Shown here: one piece after another, positions 34,911 through 43,800 of the stretch
How positions within the stretch are numbered: the stretch's first letter is position 1
Layout of the letters: each line of letters begins with the position of its first letter
Assembly (NCBI GenBank): GCA_964393795.1
Contig: CAYMWA010000002.1
Coordinates: forward strand, 18,290 to 82,289
Source of the DNA: Chryseosolibacter sp964393795
GTDB taxonomy: Bacteria; Bacteroidota; Bacteroidia; Cytophagales; Cyclobacteriaceae
Direction: 5' to 3'
DNA length: 64,000 nucleotides
Position numbers and translations under genes: made by a program
The notes under the pieces: model-generated
What the model saw: the letters and a program-made list of their open reading frames with translations, nothing else
Told to the model about the DNA's origin: nothing
Database searches by the model: none

Positions 34911-35459
34911 ATGAAACCTCACTTCATACTATTTGTAGCATTCCTCATGCTCGGCGCTTGTTCACAGGGTCCTCTCGGCAAGAAAGTGAAGGAGCCCTTT
35001 AGCGGTAACGCTTATAAATCGAACAACCGCTTTTTCAGGGCGACCGGTAAAGGCGAAAGTGTTAAGGACAACATCGCCAGAGGAAAGGCGGACATCGAAG
35101 CCAAAACCTTACTGGCGGGACAGGTCAACACGACCATGAAACAAGTGGCCGACCAATACCTGGGGCAGACGGAGAATGCCGATGCCGCTGATGTGGCAGA
35201 TAAGTTTCAGAGCCTGGCGCGGGAGGTGATGAACACCGACCTTGCCGACCTGCGCAAAATTGGCGAACAAAAATACTTTGATGAAACAGACCGGAAGTAC
35301 ACCGTGTTCATCGCCTATGAAATCAAGAAAAACGCCATGCTGCGTTACATGAAAAAACAAGCGAAGGTCGACAAAACCGTGAATGAGCGGCAACGCGCTT
35401 TGATTGAAAAGATCATCGACGAAGAGCTCGAAAAGGCCGACGCGGCCGACCACGATTAA
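34911..35459 (+). CDS. Lipoprotein with a LPP20-like mature domain
   Basis: About 182 residues from the ATG at 34911, which starts a clean lipoprotein signal (MKPHFILFVAFLMLGAC, Cys17). The mature part includes NNRFFRATGKGESVKDNIARGKADIEAKTLLA, a pattern like the LPP20/FlgT-N type domains in which short conserved text (RATGxG, A+ALLxA) precedes a helix, then KYTVFIAYEIKK and a charged helical tail. Function unknown; envelope-located. It is probably an independent gene, with 135 bases to the methyltransferase. Confidence 0.68.
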   Translation: MKPHFILFVAFLMLGACSQGPLGKKVKEPFSGNAYKSNNRFFRATGKGESVKDNIARGKADIEAKTLLAGQVNTTMKQVADQYLGQTENADAADVADKFQSLAREVMNTDLADLRKIGEQKYFDETDRKYTVFIAYEIKKNAMLRYMKKQAKVDKTVNERQRALIEKIIDEELEKADAADHD

Positions 35460-35549
35460 GAACACGAGCTTTTTCGAATACTTCCCTTAAATGCGCTGGC
35501 GTGGCTCGCTTTTTTAAAGAATGGTAATAAATTGCACGCCTGCAACGCT

Positions 35550-36500
35550 ATGATACGTGTTTTTACCTTTAATGACGGAAAGATAGAGCAGTTCAAGAGC
35601 CCCGCCCTTGACGAAGTGACGCAGTATCAGAATATTGTCTGGATCGATCTGCAGTCGCCCACATCGCAGGAGCGTGCCTTCATTGAAAAAAGTTTTCGGA
35701 TCGAATTTTTCACCTCACAGGAGATTCAGGAGATCGAAAGTAGTTCGCGGTTTTTTGAAACGGAGGAAACGATTGAAATCAACCTGAGCTTTGTGTCTAC
35801 GGATGTCGAGCTTTCAGTGCAAAACGTTACCTTCATTTTGAAGAGCACCATCCTGTTTACCTACCGGCAGGGTGATGTGAAAACGTTTGCCGAAGCGGTC
35901 AGGCGTCTAAAGACGATGAATACCGAGACGAAGGATCATGGACTCAACGTATTTCTCACGATACTTGAAACGCGCATTGACGGTGACGCCGACTTGATTG
36001 AAAGCCTTAACCGCCGGGTGAATCACGTTAGTAAATCGCTGATCTCGCAAAAGTCACTGAAGGAAGATTTGTTGCTCGGCATCGCGCAACTGCAAGAGAA
36101 CGTCATGATGCTACACCAGGCCATCACGGAGAAGCAGCGTGTCGTCAGCTCCTTGATCCGCATACCGGAATTCAACCGCATGGGCAATGAACGCCTGACG
36201 ATTATCATCCGCGATATCTCCTCGTTGATTCAACACTCGCAATTCAGCTCGCAACGGCTGGAGTATCTGCAGAACACATTCCTTGGTCTTGTCAACATCG
36301 AACAAAACCAGGTGATCAAGATCTTTACGGTGGTGACGGTGATCTTCATGCCACCAACGCTGATCGCGAGCATCTACGGGATGAACTTTGTACACATGCC
36401 GGAGCTGGACTGGATGGCGGGCTACCCGTTTGCCCTCGGCTTCATGATTGTTTCATCATTGACCTTTCTTTGGTACTTCAGGCGCAAGAAATGGTTGTGA
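35550..36500 (+). CDS. corA: CorA-family magnesium/divalent cation transporter
   Basis: A 316-residue CorA protein from the ATG at 35550 (a TTG 18 bases upstream is less likely). The large N-terminal cytoplasmic domain ends in a long helix (about residues 180-250), then two membrane helices (IFTVVTVIFMPPTLIASI and FALGFMIVSSLTFLWYF) with the pore signature YGMNF between them. The short C-terminus RRKKWL is the usual basic anchor. It works as a homopentamer. The TauE-like gene follows 39 bases later. Confidence 0.94.
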   Translation: MIRVFTFNDGKIEQFKSPALDEVTQYQNIVWIDLQSPTSQERAFIEKSFRIEFFTSQEIQEIESSSRFFETEETIEINLSFVSTDVELSVQNVTFILKSTILFTYRQGDVKTFAEAVRRLKTMNTETKDHGLNVFLTILETRIDGDADLIESLNRRVNHVSKSLISQKSLKEDLLLGIAQLQENVMMLHQAITEKQRVVSSLIRIPEFNRMGNERLTIIIRDISSLIQHSQFSSQRLEYLQNTFLGLVNIEQNQVIKIFTVVTVIFMPPTLIASIYGMNFVHMPELDWMAGYPFALGFMIVSSLTFLWYFRRKKWL

Positions 36501-36539
36501 GTGTCGCGCCGTCATCTGCATAAATGAAACCTGCATCCA

Positions 36540-37292
36540 TTGGTCGAGAGCTTCGGTTTTGAATTTTCCTATAACGAGCTTGCGCTGTTCTTTCTCGTTG
36601 CTGTCTTCATTGGCATGTCAAAGACCGGGATCCATGGCGCCGGAATGATGGCCGTGCCGTTACTCGCGCTGATTTTCGGAGGGCAACTGTCGAGTGGTGT
36701 GTTGCTGCCGATGCTGTGTCTTGCTGACGTAATGGGCGTGTGGTACTACCACCGTCACGCCTCCTGGTATCACCTAAGAAAACTTTTTCCCTGGGCAGCC
36801 CTTGGTACGGTACTGGGCACGGTGGTCGGTGGTGCCATCGACGACGCCACTTTCAAACTGGTCATGGCGGTGATCATTGTGATCAGTGTCTTTATCATGC
36901 TCTGGCTGGAACGCGGCAACAAGGGTGAAATTCCCGATAATAAATGGTTTGCCCGGCTCACCGGTGTTGCCGGTGGCTTTACGTCGATGATCGGTAACCT
37001 GGCTACATCTGTGCTGGCCATCTACTTTCTGACCATGCGGCTTCCCAAGAACGCCTTCATCGGAACGACTGCCTGGTTTTTTCTTGTCATCAACTGGTTC
37101 AAAGTTCCGTTTCACATCTTCAGCTGGCACACCATCACCTGGAACACGTTTCTGCTTGACTTGATCACACTGCCCTTTATCGGTCTCGGCGCGGTGCTCG
37201 GCATTTTTATCGTGAAACGTATAGACGAGCGGGCCTATCGATGGTTCATTATTGCGACTACTTTGATCGCCGCGCTGTTCATGGTCATCTGA
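36540..37292 (+). CDS. TauE/SafE-family membrane permease
   Basis: A 250-residue membrane protein with about eight hydrophobic helices, typical of the TauE/SafE (DUF81) family: FFLVAVFIGMSKTGIHGAGMMAVPLLALIFGG near the start and GFTSMIGNLATSVLAIYFLTMRLPKNAF in the middle are the two characteristic repeats. Relatives export sulfite, sulfoacetate or related anions. The start is a TTG at 36540; no ATG fits the frame nearby. It follows corA on the same strand and converges on the PLP-enzyme gene, with 14 bases between stops. Confidence 0.85.
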   Translation: MVESFGFEFSYNELALFFLVAVFIGMSKTGIHGAGMMAVPLLALIFGGQLSSGVLLPMLCLADVMGVWYYHRHASWYHLRKLFPWAALGTVLGTVVGGAIDDATFKLVMAVIIVISVFIMLWLERGNKGEIPDNKWFARLTGVAGGFTSMIGNLATSVLAIYFLTMRLPKNAFIGTTAWFFLVINWFKVPFHIFSWHTITWNTFLLDLITLPFIGLGAVLGIFIVKRIDERAYRWFIIATTLIAALFMVI

Positions 37293-37306
37293 TCGCGGCT
37301 GGCACG

Positions 37307-38191
37307 TCACCCGCCTGCCTGAAGGCCGCCCGTGTGAAGGAACAGGACGGTATCCCCCCGACTGAATGTGCCTGACTTCATCTGGTCCAACAATGCGTGA
37401 AAAGCCTTCGCGGTATAGATGCGGTCAAGTGGAAGATTCCAATCAGCACGCATCTCCCGGATAAAATCCAACAGAACGGGTGTATCCTTGGCATATCCAC
37501 CATAATGATAATCCGTGAGCAACGACCAGTGGGGCCACTTGCCGGAAGTTGCCGACGCCATCCTGGAAATGTCCTCCGACAAAAAAGCACCGTTTTTCAA
37601 TACGACTACTCCAATCACATTTTTGTTCTCTTTCATTCCGCAAATAAGACCTGCCATTGTGCCGCCGGTGCCCACCGGCAGTATGAGATGATCGAAATTG
37701 ACCGGAGCGAGATGCCGGGCGGCAAATTCAGCACAACCCTTGACAGCGAGCAGGTTTGAACCCCCTTCGGGCAGCAGATAAAAGTTGCCGAATTTTTCCC
37801 GTAGGTGATCAAGAAAGACAGGGTCGTCTTTTTCACGGTAGTCGCTGCGGCTGATATAATGCAAATGCATCCCCTGATCGACTGCAAAACGAAGCACGGG
37901 GTTGAGCGGTAACACTTCCTCGCCGCGGATAACGCCGATTGATTTCAGATTGGCATGCGCACAGGCCGCGGCGGCGGCGTAAATATGATTGGAGTATGCA
38001 CCGCCGAATGTCAGAAGTGTCGATGCTTGCATCCGTTGTGCTTCTTGCAAGTTGTATCTGAGCTTCCACCATTTGTTTCCGGAAACGGCCGGATGGTTGA
38101 GGTCCTCGCGCTTGACGATCAATCGGACACCGGCCGTTTTGGCAATGGGGTGCTCGCTTAAGTCCTGGATGGGCGTTGATCGGTATTCCAC
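37307..38191 (-). CDS. PLP-dependent enzyme, D-cysteine desulfhydrase/ACC deaminase family
   Basis: A 294-residue fold-type II PLP enzyme. The Schiff-base Lys is in VSGNKWWKLRYN, then FGGAYSNHIYAAAAAC, LLPEGGSN, and the phosphate loop PVGTGGTMAGL; near the C-terminus VLFLHTGGLQAG is kept. Family members split D-cysteine to pyruvate, H2S and ammonia, or act on 1-aminocyclopropane-1-carboxylate; the length and start suggest the desulfhydrase side, but substrate is not certain. It is divergent from the radical SAM gene across a 120-base AT-rich region with two palindromes. Confidence 0.85.
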   Translation of the reverse strand: MEYRSTPIQDLSEHPIAKTAGVRLIVKREDLNHPAVSGNKWWKLRYNLQEAQRMQASTLLTFGGAYSNHIYAAAAACAHANLKSIGVIRGEEVLPLNPVLRFAVDQGMHLHYISRSDYREKDDPVFLDHLREKFGNFYLLPEGGSNLLAVKGCAEFAARHLAPVNFDHLILPVGTGGTMAGLICGMKENKNVIGVVVLKNGAFLSEDISRMASATSGKWPHWSLLTDYHYGGYAKDTPVLLDFIREMRADWNLPLDRIYTAKAFHALLDQMKSGTFSRGDTVLFLHTGGLQAGG

Positions 38192-38232
38192 GCTTTTCGT
38201 GCAAAGGTAACACTCACCGTCAGGGAAAATAA

Positions 38233-38267
38233 CTAAATATATTAGTATGGCAGCTAAATATATTAGT
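38233..38267. promoter_or_regulatory. Two identical 14-bp dyads spaced by exactly 21 bp
   Basis: CTAAATATATTAGT occurs at 38233-38246 and again at 38254-38267; the starts are 21 bp apart, two helical turns. Each copy has ACTAA/CTAAA against TTAGT dyad symmetry. They lie in the divergent gap between the PLP enzyme and the radical SAM gene and are strikingly more AT-rich than their surroundings. This is the form expected for a pair of dimer-binding operators on one DNA face. Confidence 0.6.
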
Positions 38268-38311
38268 TATTTGTATTGGCGTTATATTGATCGGATGTTA
38301 ATGCATACGTG

Positions 38312-39373
38312 ATGGAGGACGAATATTTCAAAGGCAGGGGCGCACAGATAAAAACCGGCAACAAATTTCTCAAAGCCGACTACGTAACCGAGCACATCGA
38401 AGGGCTCGATGAGCCGATGTTGTCTTCTCCGGCGACGCAGGTTTTTCACGAGCGTCCGAAACAGATTGTCAACAAAGTGACAAGCCCTGATCTCGGAATG
38501 ATGTACTCGCTGAATCCTTATCAGGGATGTGAACACGGATGTATATATTGTTACGCGAGAAACTCCCACGAATATTGGGGTTTCAGCGCGGGACTTGATT
38601 TCGAAAGCAAGATCATCGTGAAGGAGTCGGCACCCGCACTGCTGGAAAAATTTCTGCTTCGTCCCTCCTGGCAGGCAGTGCCGATCTCCGTTTCAGGCAA
38701 CACCGATTGCTATCAGCCGCTTGAGCGCAAATTTGAAATAACGCGAAATATCCTCAAGGTTTTTGCCAGGTACCGCCATCCCGTGGGAATCATCACGAAG
38801 AATTCACTCATCCTTCGCGACCTTGACCTGCTATCTGATTTGGCAAAAGATCACCTGGTGCACGTCTACATTTCCATCACCTCATTAGACGAAGAACTCA
38901 GAAGAGCAATGGAGCCGCGCACCGCCAGTGCTTTGAAACGACTGAAGACTGTTGAGGCACTGTCGAAGGCGGGCATTCCTGTTGGCATCATGAACGCACC
39001 CATTATCCCCGGGCTCAACCACCATGAAATCCCTGCGATACTGAAAGCCGCCGCCGAACACGGGGCGCTCAATGCCGGCATGACGGTCGTGCGACTTAAC
39101 GGTTCCATTGGGAAAATCTTTGAAGACTGGCTTCGAAAGAATTTCCCTGACCGTTTCGACAAGGTGTGGAATCAGATATGCTCGCTGCATGGAGGCAATG
39201 TCAACGATTCTTCTTTTGGCAGGCGCATGGTGGGAGAAGGCAACTTCGCCGATACCATCCATCAGCTCTTCCGCGTTTCGAAGAAGAAGTACCTGGCTGA
39301 TCGCCATATGCCGCCGATTAACCTGACCCGGTTTCGCCGGGGCGGCAACCTGAGTCTGTTTGGCAACGCGTGA
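38312..39373 (+). CDS. Radical SAM protein, PA0069 / SplB-like family
   Basis: A 353-residue radical SAM enzyme. The 4Fe-4S cluster motif is CEHGCIYC (Cys73, 77, 80), preceded by MMYSLNPYQG as in the PA0069 family, related to spore photoproduct lyase. Other family text includes GVKESAPALLEK-like IVKESAPALLEKFL, SGNTDCYQPLE, VGIITKNSLILRDLDLL and MNAPIIPGLN. The real reaction is not known; repair or modification of nucleic acid has been suggested for relatives. I take the ATG at 38312; a GTG precedes it directly. Upstream paired palindromes suggest controlled expression. Confidence 0.9.
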   Translation: MEDEYFKGRGAQIKTGNKFLKADYVTEHIEGLDEPMLSSPATQVFHERPKQIVNKVTSPDLGMMYSLNPYQGCEHGCIYCYARNSHEYWGFSAGLDFESKIIVKESAPALLEKFLLRPSWQAVPISVSGNTDCYQPLERKFEITRNILKVFARYRHPVGIITKNSLILRDLDLLSDLAKDHLVHVYISITSLDEELRRAMEPRTASALKRLKTVEALSKAGIPVGIMNAPIIPGLNHHEIPAILKAAAEHGALNAGMTVVRLNGSIGKIFEDWLRKNFPDRFDKVWNQICSLHGGNVNDSSFGRRMVGEGNFADTIHQLFRVSKKKYLADRHMPPINLTRFRRGGNLSLFGNA

Positions 39374-39409
39374 GTTTCCGTCAGCGTGTGAGCGCGTATG
39401 TTATTACCG

Positions 39410-40768
39410 TTACTGCGCGGAGGCGTAGTGCTTGTAAAACGCAACGATCGTTTCAATTCCCAACATGAAATTCTTGACACCATAGTGTTCATTGGGGGAG
39501 TGAATCGCATCGCTGTCAAGGCCGAAACCCATGAGCACTGTATCAAGTCCAAGTTCCTGCTTGAAGAGCGCCACAATGGGAATGCTGCCGCCGTCGCGTG
39601 TCGGTATCGGCGTCTTCCCCCAAACTTCTTCAAATGCCTTGCTGGCGGCCTTAAAGGCAGGCGAGTCAGTAGGCGTAACGGCGGGTTCGCCACCATGGTG
39701 TGCCGTGACTTTTACTTTGACCGTTTTTGGAGCAATGGACTGTATATGTTTAGTGAACAGTTCGGTGATCTCTGCACTCACCTGATCCGGGACCAATCGC
39801 ATCGAGATTTTTGCATGGGCCTTTGAGGGAAGGACCGTTTTCGCGCCTTCCCCGGTGTACCCGCCCCAGATCCCATTGACATCCAGTGACGGCCGGATGC
39901 CCGTGCGCTCGACGGTGGTGAATCCTTCTTCTCCCGCAACCTCAGCTATACCGAGGTCCTGCTTGTAGTCATCAAGATTGAAAGGTGCGCGATTGATGGA
40001 CTTTCTTTCCGCGTCTGTCAGGACGGCCACGCGGTCATAAAAACCGGGAATGGTCACGCGTCCGTTCTTGTCGTGAAGAGAGGCAATCATCTGACAGAGT
40101 ACGTTCACCGGATTGGCGACCGCACCCCCGTATACCCCTGAATGGAGATCGCGGTTAGGACCGGTCACTTCGACTTCCATGTAACTCAAACCGCGCAGGC
40201 CTGTAGTGATAGAGGGATGTTCGAGCGAAATCAGCGCCGTGTCAGAGATGAGGATAATGTCCGCCTTGAGCAGTGTCTTGTTTTCTTTGACGAACGTGCC
40301 CAGGTTGTCCGATCCGACTTCTTCTTCGCCTTCGACCATGAATTTCACATTGCAGGGAAGGGCGTTGTTCTTCATCATGGTTTCGAACGCCTTGACGTGC
40401 ATATACACCTGCCCTTTGTCGTCACATGACCCCCGTGCGTAGATCTTTTCATCTTTGATGACCGGCTCAAAAGGAGGCGAATCCCATAATTCAAGTGGGT
40501 CGGCAGGTTGCACATCATAGTGGCCGTAGACCAGCACGGTTGGTAGTGATGCGTCTATGATCTTTTCGGCATATACGATGGGATGGCCTTTCGTTTCAAA
40601 AATCACAGCCTTGTCCACACCGGCGATGGTGAATTTTTCTTTCAGGAATTCCGCAGCCTTTCGCACATCGCCCTTGTGCGCACTGTCGGCGCTGATGGAT
40701 GGTATGCGAAGCCAGGCGAAAAGTTCATCGAGGAAACGATCTTTGTTGGAGGAGATGTATGCATTCAT
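39410..40768 (-). CDS. M20-family dipeptidase
   Basis: A 452-residue zinc metallopeptidase. The metal ligands are in LVYGHYDVQPADP (His, Asp), ARGSCDDKGQ (bridging Asp), the catalytic EGEEEVGS (Glu-Glu), ISDTALIS (Asp) and GLDSDAIHSPNEH (His near the C-terminus). An inserted dimerisation domain of about 190 residues is present (GLSYMEVEVTGPNRDLHSGVYGG). No signal peptide, so it acts on peptides in the cytoplasm. The family includes carnosinase-like and broad dipeptidases. It converges on the radical SAM gene with 36 bases between stops and is preceded by the giant exported protein gene's 3' end. Confidence 0.94.
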   Translation of the reverse strand: MNAYISSNKDRFLDELFAWLRIPSISADSAHKGDVRKAAEFLKEKFTIAGVDKAVIFETKGHPIVYAEKIIDASLPTVLVYGHYDVQPADPLELWDSPPFEPVIKDEKIYARGSCDDKGQVYMHVKAFETMMKNNALPCNVKFMVEGEEEVGSDNLGTFVKENKTLLKADIILISDTALISLEHPSITTGLRGLSYMEVEVTGPNRDLHSGVYGGAVANPVNVLCQMIASLHDKNGRVTIPGFYDRVAVLTDAERKSINRAPFNLDDYKQDLGIAEVAGEEGFTTVERTGIRPSLDVNGIWGGYTGEGAKTVLPSKAHAKISMRLVPDQVSAEITELFTKHIQSIAPKTVKVKVTAHHGGEPAVTPTDSPAFKAASKAFEEVWGKTPIPTRDGGSIPIVALFKQELGLDTVLMGFGLDSDAIHSPNEHYGVKNFMLGIETIVAFYKHYASAQ

Positions 40769-40857
40769 CGCGTTTCTTTTGATCGCAAATTAGGGAAATA
40801 GCCGGGATGGAAGCAATGAAAGGACAATAAGTTGGTTGATGCGAGGCGCACCTGTCA

Positions 40858-43800
40858 TCAGAAGCCGTCGTCCTCGACTTCTTCCTCTTTTTTCACCGGC
40901 GGCGGCACTTGCTCAACGGCCTCTTCCCGCTTGTCGGGCTGCGGCTCAACGGAAGGCGGCGTAGTATCAGGTGGTGTCTGGGGGTTGTCCTGACCAGGGC
41001 CTGGTATTGTCTGAATGGGCAAGGTGTTCATAAACGGCGTGGTCTCCAGTGGCGCGGGTCCTTCGTATAAACTGTATGGCACATCAATGCCGAGGTATTG
41101 TTTTCTGAATCGGTTGATGAAAGCCACGGTCTCTTCGTCGCTGCCGGGAACGAAGGCGACTTCGCCGATCTTTGCTTTGCCGGCGTTTGTCTTTTTGGTG
41201 ATGATGTCGTTAAACTCCTTGTTGGATGAATGGACGAGCAGCCGGTTGTCTTCAATACCGAAGTAGTACCACGACTCCGCCGAAGCCTTGAAAAAGACGT
41301 TGAAGATCGAAATGCCGTCGCTTGTCCTGCGGAATTCCATGAACCCTTCGAAGCCGCCGTTAATGTCGGTTCTGTTGCTGTGTGAAATTCCAAGCTTGCC
41401 TTCACTGTAAAATGCCTTGTGTTCTGGTGACCACTTCAACTTGACGTTAGAAAACACCAACGGCTTTACCAGTTGAGGCAACGTGGAGAGGGAGACATAC
41501 CCCTGACGGCTTTGTGCTTCATATTCTTTGACAGGACGCTCACCCACAATGTTGGCGATCTTGTAAAGCAGTTCAGTCTGATCACCGAGTCCTTCCTCGG
41601 CCCCTTCATTCTTGATGACGTCAACCAGCTCACGCGCCATCACATCAAAGGCGGCGGAAGGAACATCGGTTTCCATCATGATAAACGAATTCAGATTGAC
41701 ATCCTGGCCGTTAAAGTTGGCTGAGCCGATCGCTGTCGCCGTGATATTAAAGTTCTTCCCGCCAGAATAAAGGTTGACGTTCCCTTCGAACTTTGTTTGC
41801 GTCGTTTCATCGCTATAGGTGAATACTTTGCCCGACAATTTGTTGCCCGCTGCCTTTTCTGTATCCTCAATTTTATATTCCTTCGATTCGTTGTCATAGA
41901 AAAGCTTGCCCGACGGTGTAAAAAAGTCGTCGTCGTACTCCGACCGCTTGTCACTGGCAAACGTGAGATAAAGGCTGTTGTCGGCGGCAGAGAAATGAAG
42001 CCCGGCGTTTAACTTCTTGCCATCTTCATCAACGGCGTTGTCAAAGTCCAGGATCACTTCCGTCTCATCGCCGGTCTGGCTGTATTCAATCCAGGTGTTG
42101 TAGTCTTTTATTTTTTTGATGTCGAGCTTGATGTAGCCGTCCAGTTGTAGGGCGGGCCTGGTCGCGTACATCGTCATGTCGCCTTTGTAGAACATGCCTG
42201 CACCCAACACCAGGTTTTCGCTCTCTCTGACCGATCCTTTTGCAACGGTTTGCATAGATGCTTCTGATCGGCGACGGCTGGACCGTCTCGCGCCTTCCTC
42301 GGGAAGGATGGGCTCGAGATGGAAATCCGTCATCTTGATCGCAAAGGTATCGCTCAGGAAGTTGACATATTGATACGTAGCATAGCCCGAGAACTCTTTT
42401 CGGGAAATGATGTCGACCACGCCCTCGGTAAGGCGGTGATAGCCGTTCAGGGTGTCGAGCACAATGGTTGTATTTTTCAGTGTGCCGATCCGTGCATTTT
42501 CATGAATGAGTACCTCGTTGTTTTCGGGCGTGATGCGCGCGTCGGCGACAATGATATACGGAATGCCGCTGACTTTCAGCTCCTGCTTCTTGAGATCGTA
42601 TTCAGCCTTTTCCGCATTGAAGTAAAGGGAGTCGAGTTCTTTCCGTGTGGTGTAGAAGTACGAGTTTTCTATCGGCACGTCAGGTGCTTTGCTCATCGTA
42701 ATCTTCTGGGCTGTCAGATCCCATCGCGCACGCGGAATGGACGTCTTGAATTGCGCGTACGGGAACTCGATGGCCGCCGTCCCTTCTATCTCCGGGCTGA
42801 TATCGGCATAGTTCTCTTCGAGGTTGAATTTGAGCCGGATGTCATCTCCCGCGAGCAGGTTCTTGTTGGGGTCATCCGACTTTACCTTGAACCGCGCGTG
42901 TCGAGCGCCGAATTCCTTACCAAGGAAATTCATTTCCCGTGAAACCAGTTCGGTACCGCGGGTCTCCAGCCTTCCTGCACCGGCCACCCCCTTTTTGGAG
43001 ATCGTAATCACGCCGCGCATTTGTGCTGTTGAGTCGTAAAAGTTGAACGGTGCCTGCAGGTTCTTGAGTTGCATCCTGTCCTGCTTGGGCAACCACTTCA
43101 TCTGAAAATCAGGGAGGGATGCCTGCGGGAACAGCACCGAGCCGAACTGCTTCTCCTGAATGTAAGCCCGGTTGCCTCGCGCCACTACTGAGTCCGGATA
43201 GAATGTAAAATCGCGCGATCGCACACTGGCTGCGAGAAAATCAATCTGCCCCTGACCGCGCAAACCGCGGGTGTTCATCGTCAGCACGCCGTTCATCTTG
43301 CCATCACCCTTATAGAGCTGATAACCGGGTGGTGGAATGTAGTGTTCGAAGCCCAGCGATTTGTCAGGCATGGTGTGTAACGTTTCCTTGATCGAAGGGA
43401 ACATGCCACTGGATATGAATGTGCCGTCGAACTTGATGGAAAGGGGATCCGCGTTGTTCAAACTGTCAAGCTTGAAAGGCGGGACGACGAAGAACATCGA
43501 CCTGTCGTAGACACCACTTAGGATTTCCTCTCGGTCGAAGTAAATGACCCCGCCCGTGGTCGCGTCGAGACGCGGATAACCCGGAACGTCTTCTTTCCCT
43601 GATTTATTGTTGGCGCGGCTGATGTACAAGGTTCCCGATGAAGCGGAAGCGTTTCCGAGTCCTCCGGCAGCCGCAACAGCCGAGTCAGCACCTACCATGG
43701 CGTTGTTGACCTTTCGGCGAATCAGCTGGCCCCTTGCATTCTTCTCAGTAACGTAAAAATTGATCGAGTCAATGTGCGTGAGACTGATGAAGAAACTGTC

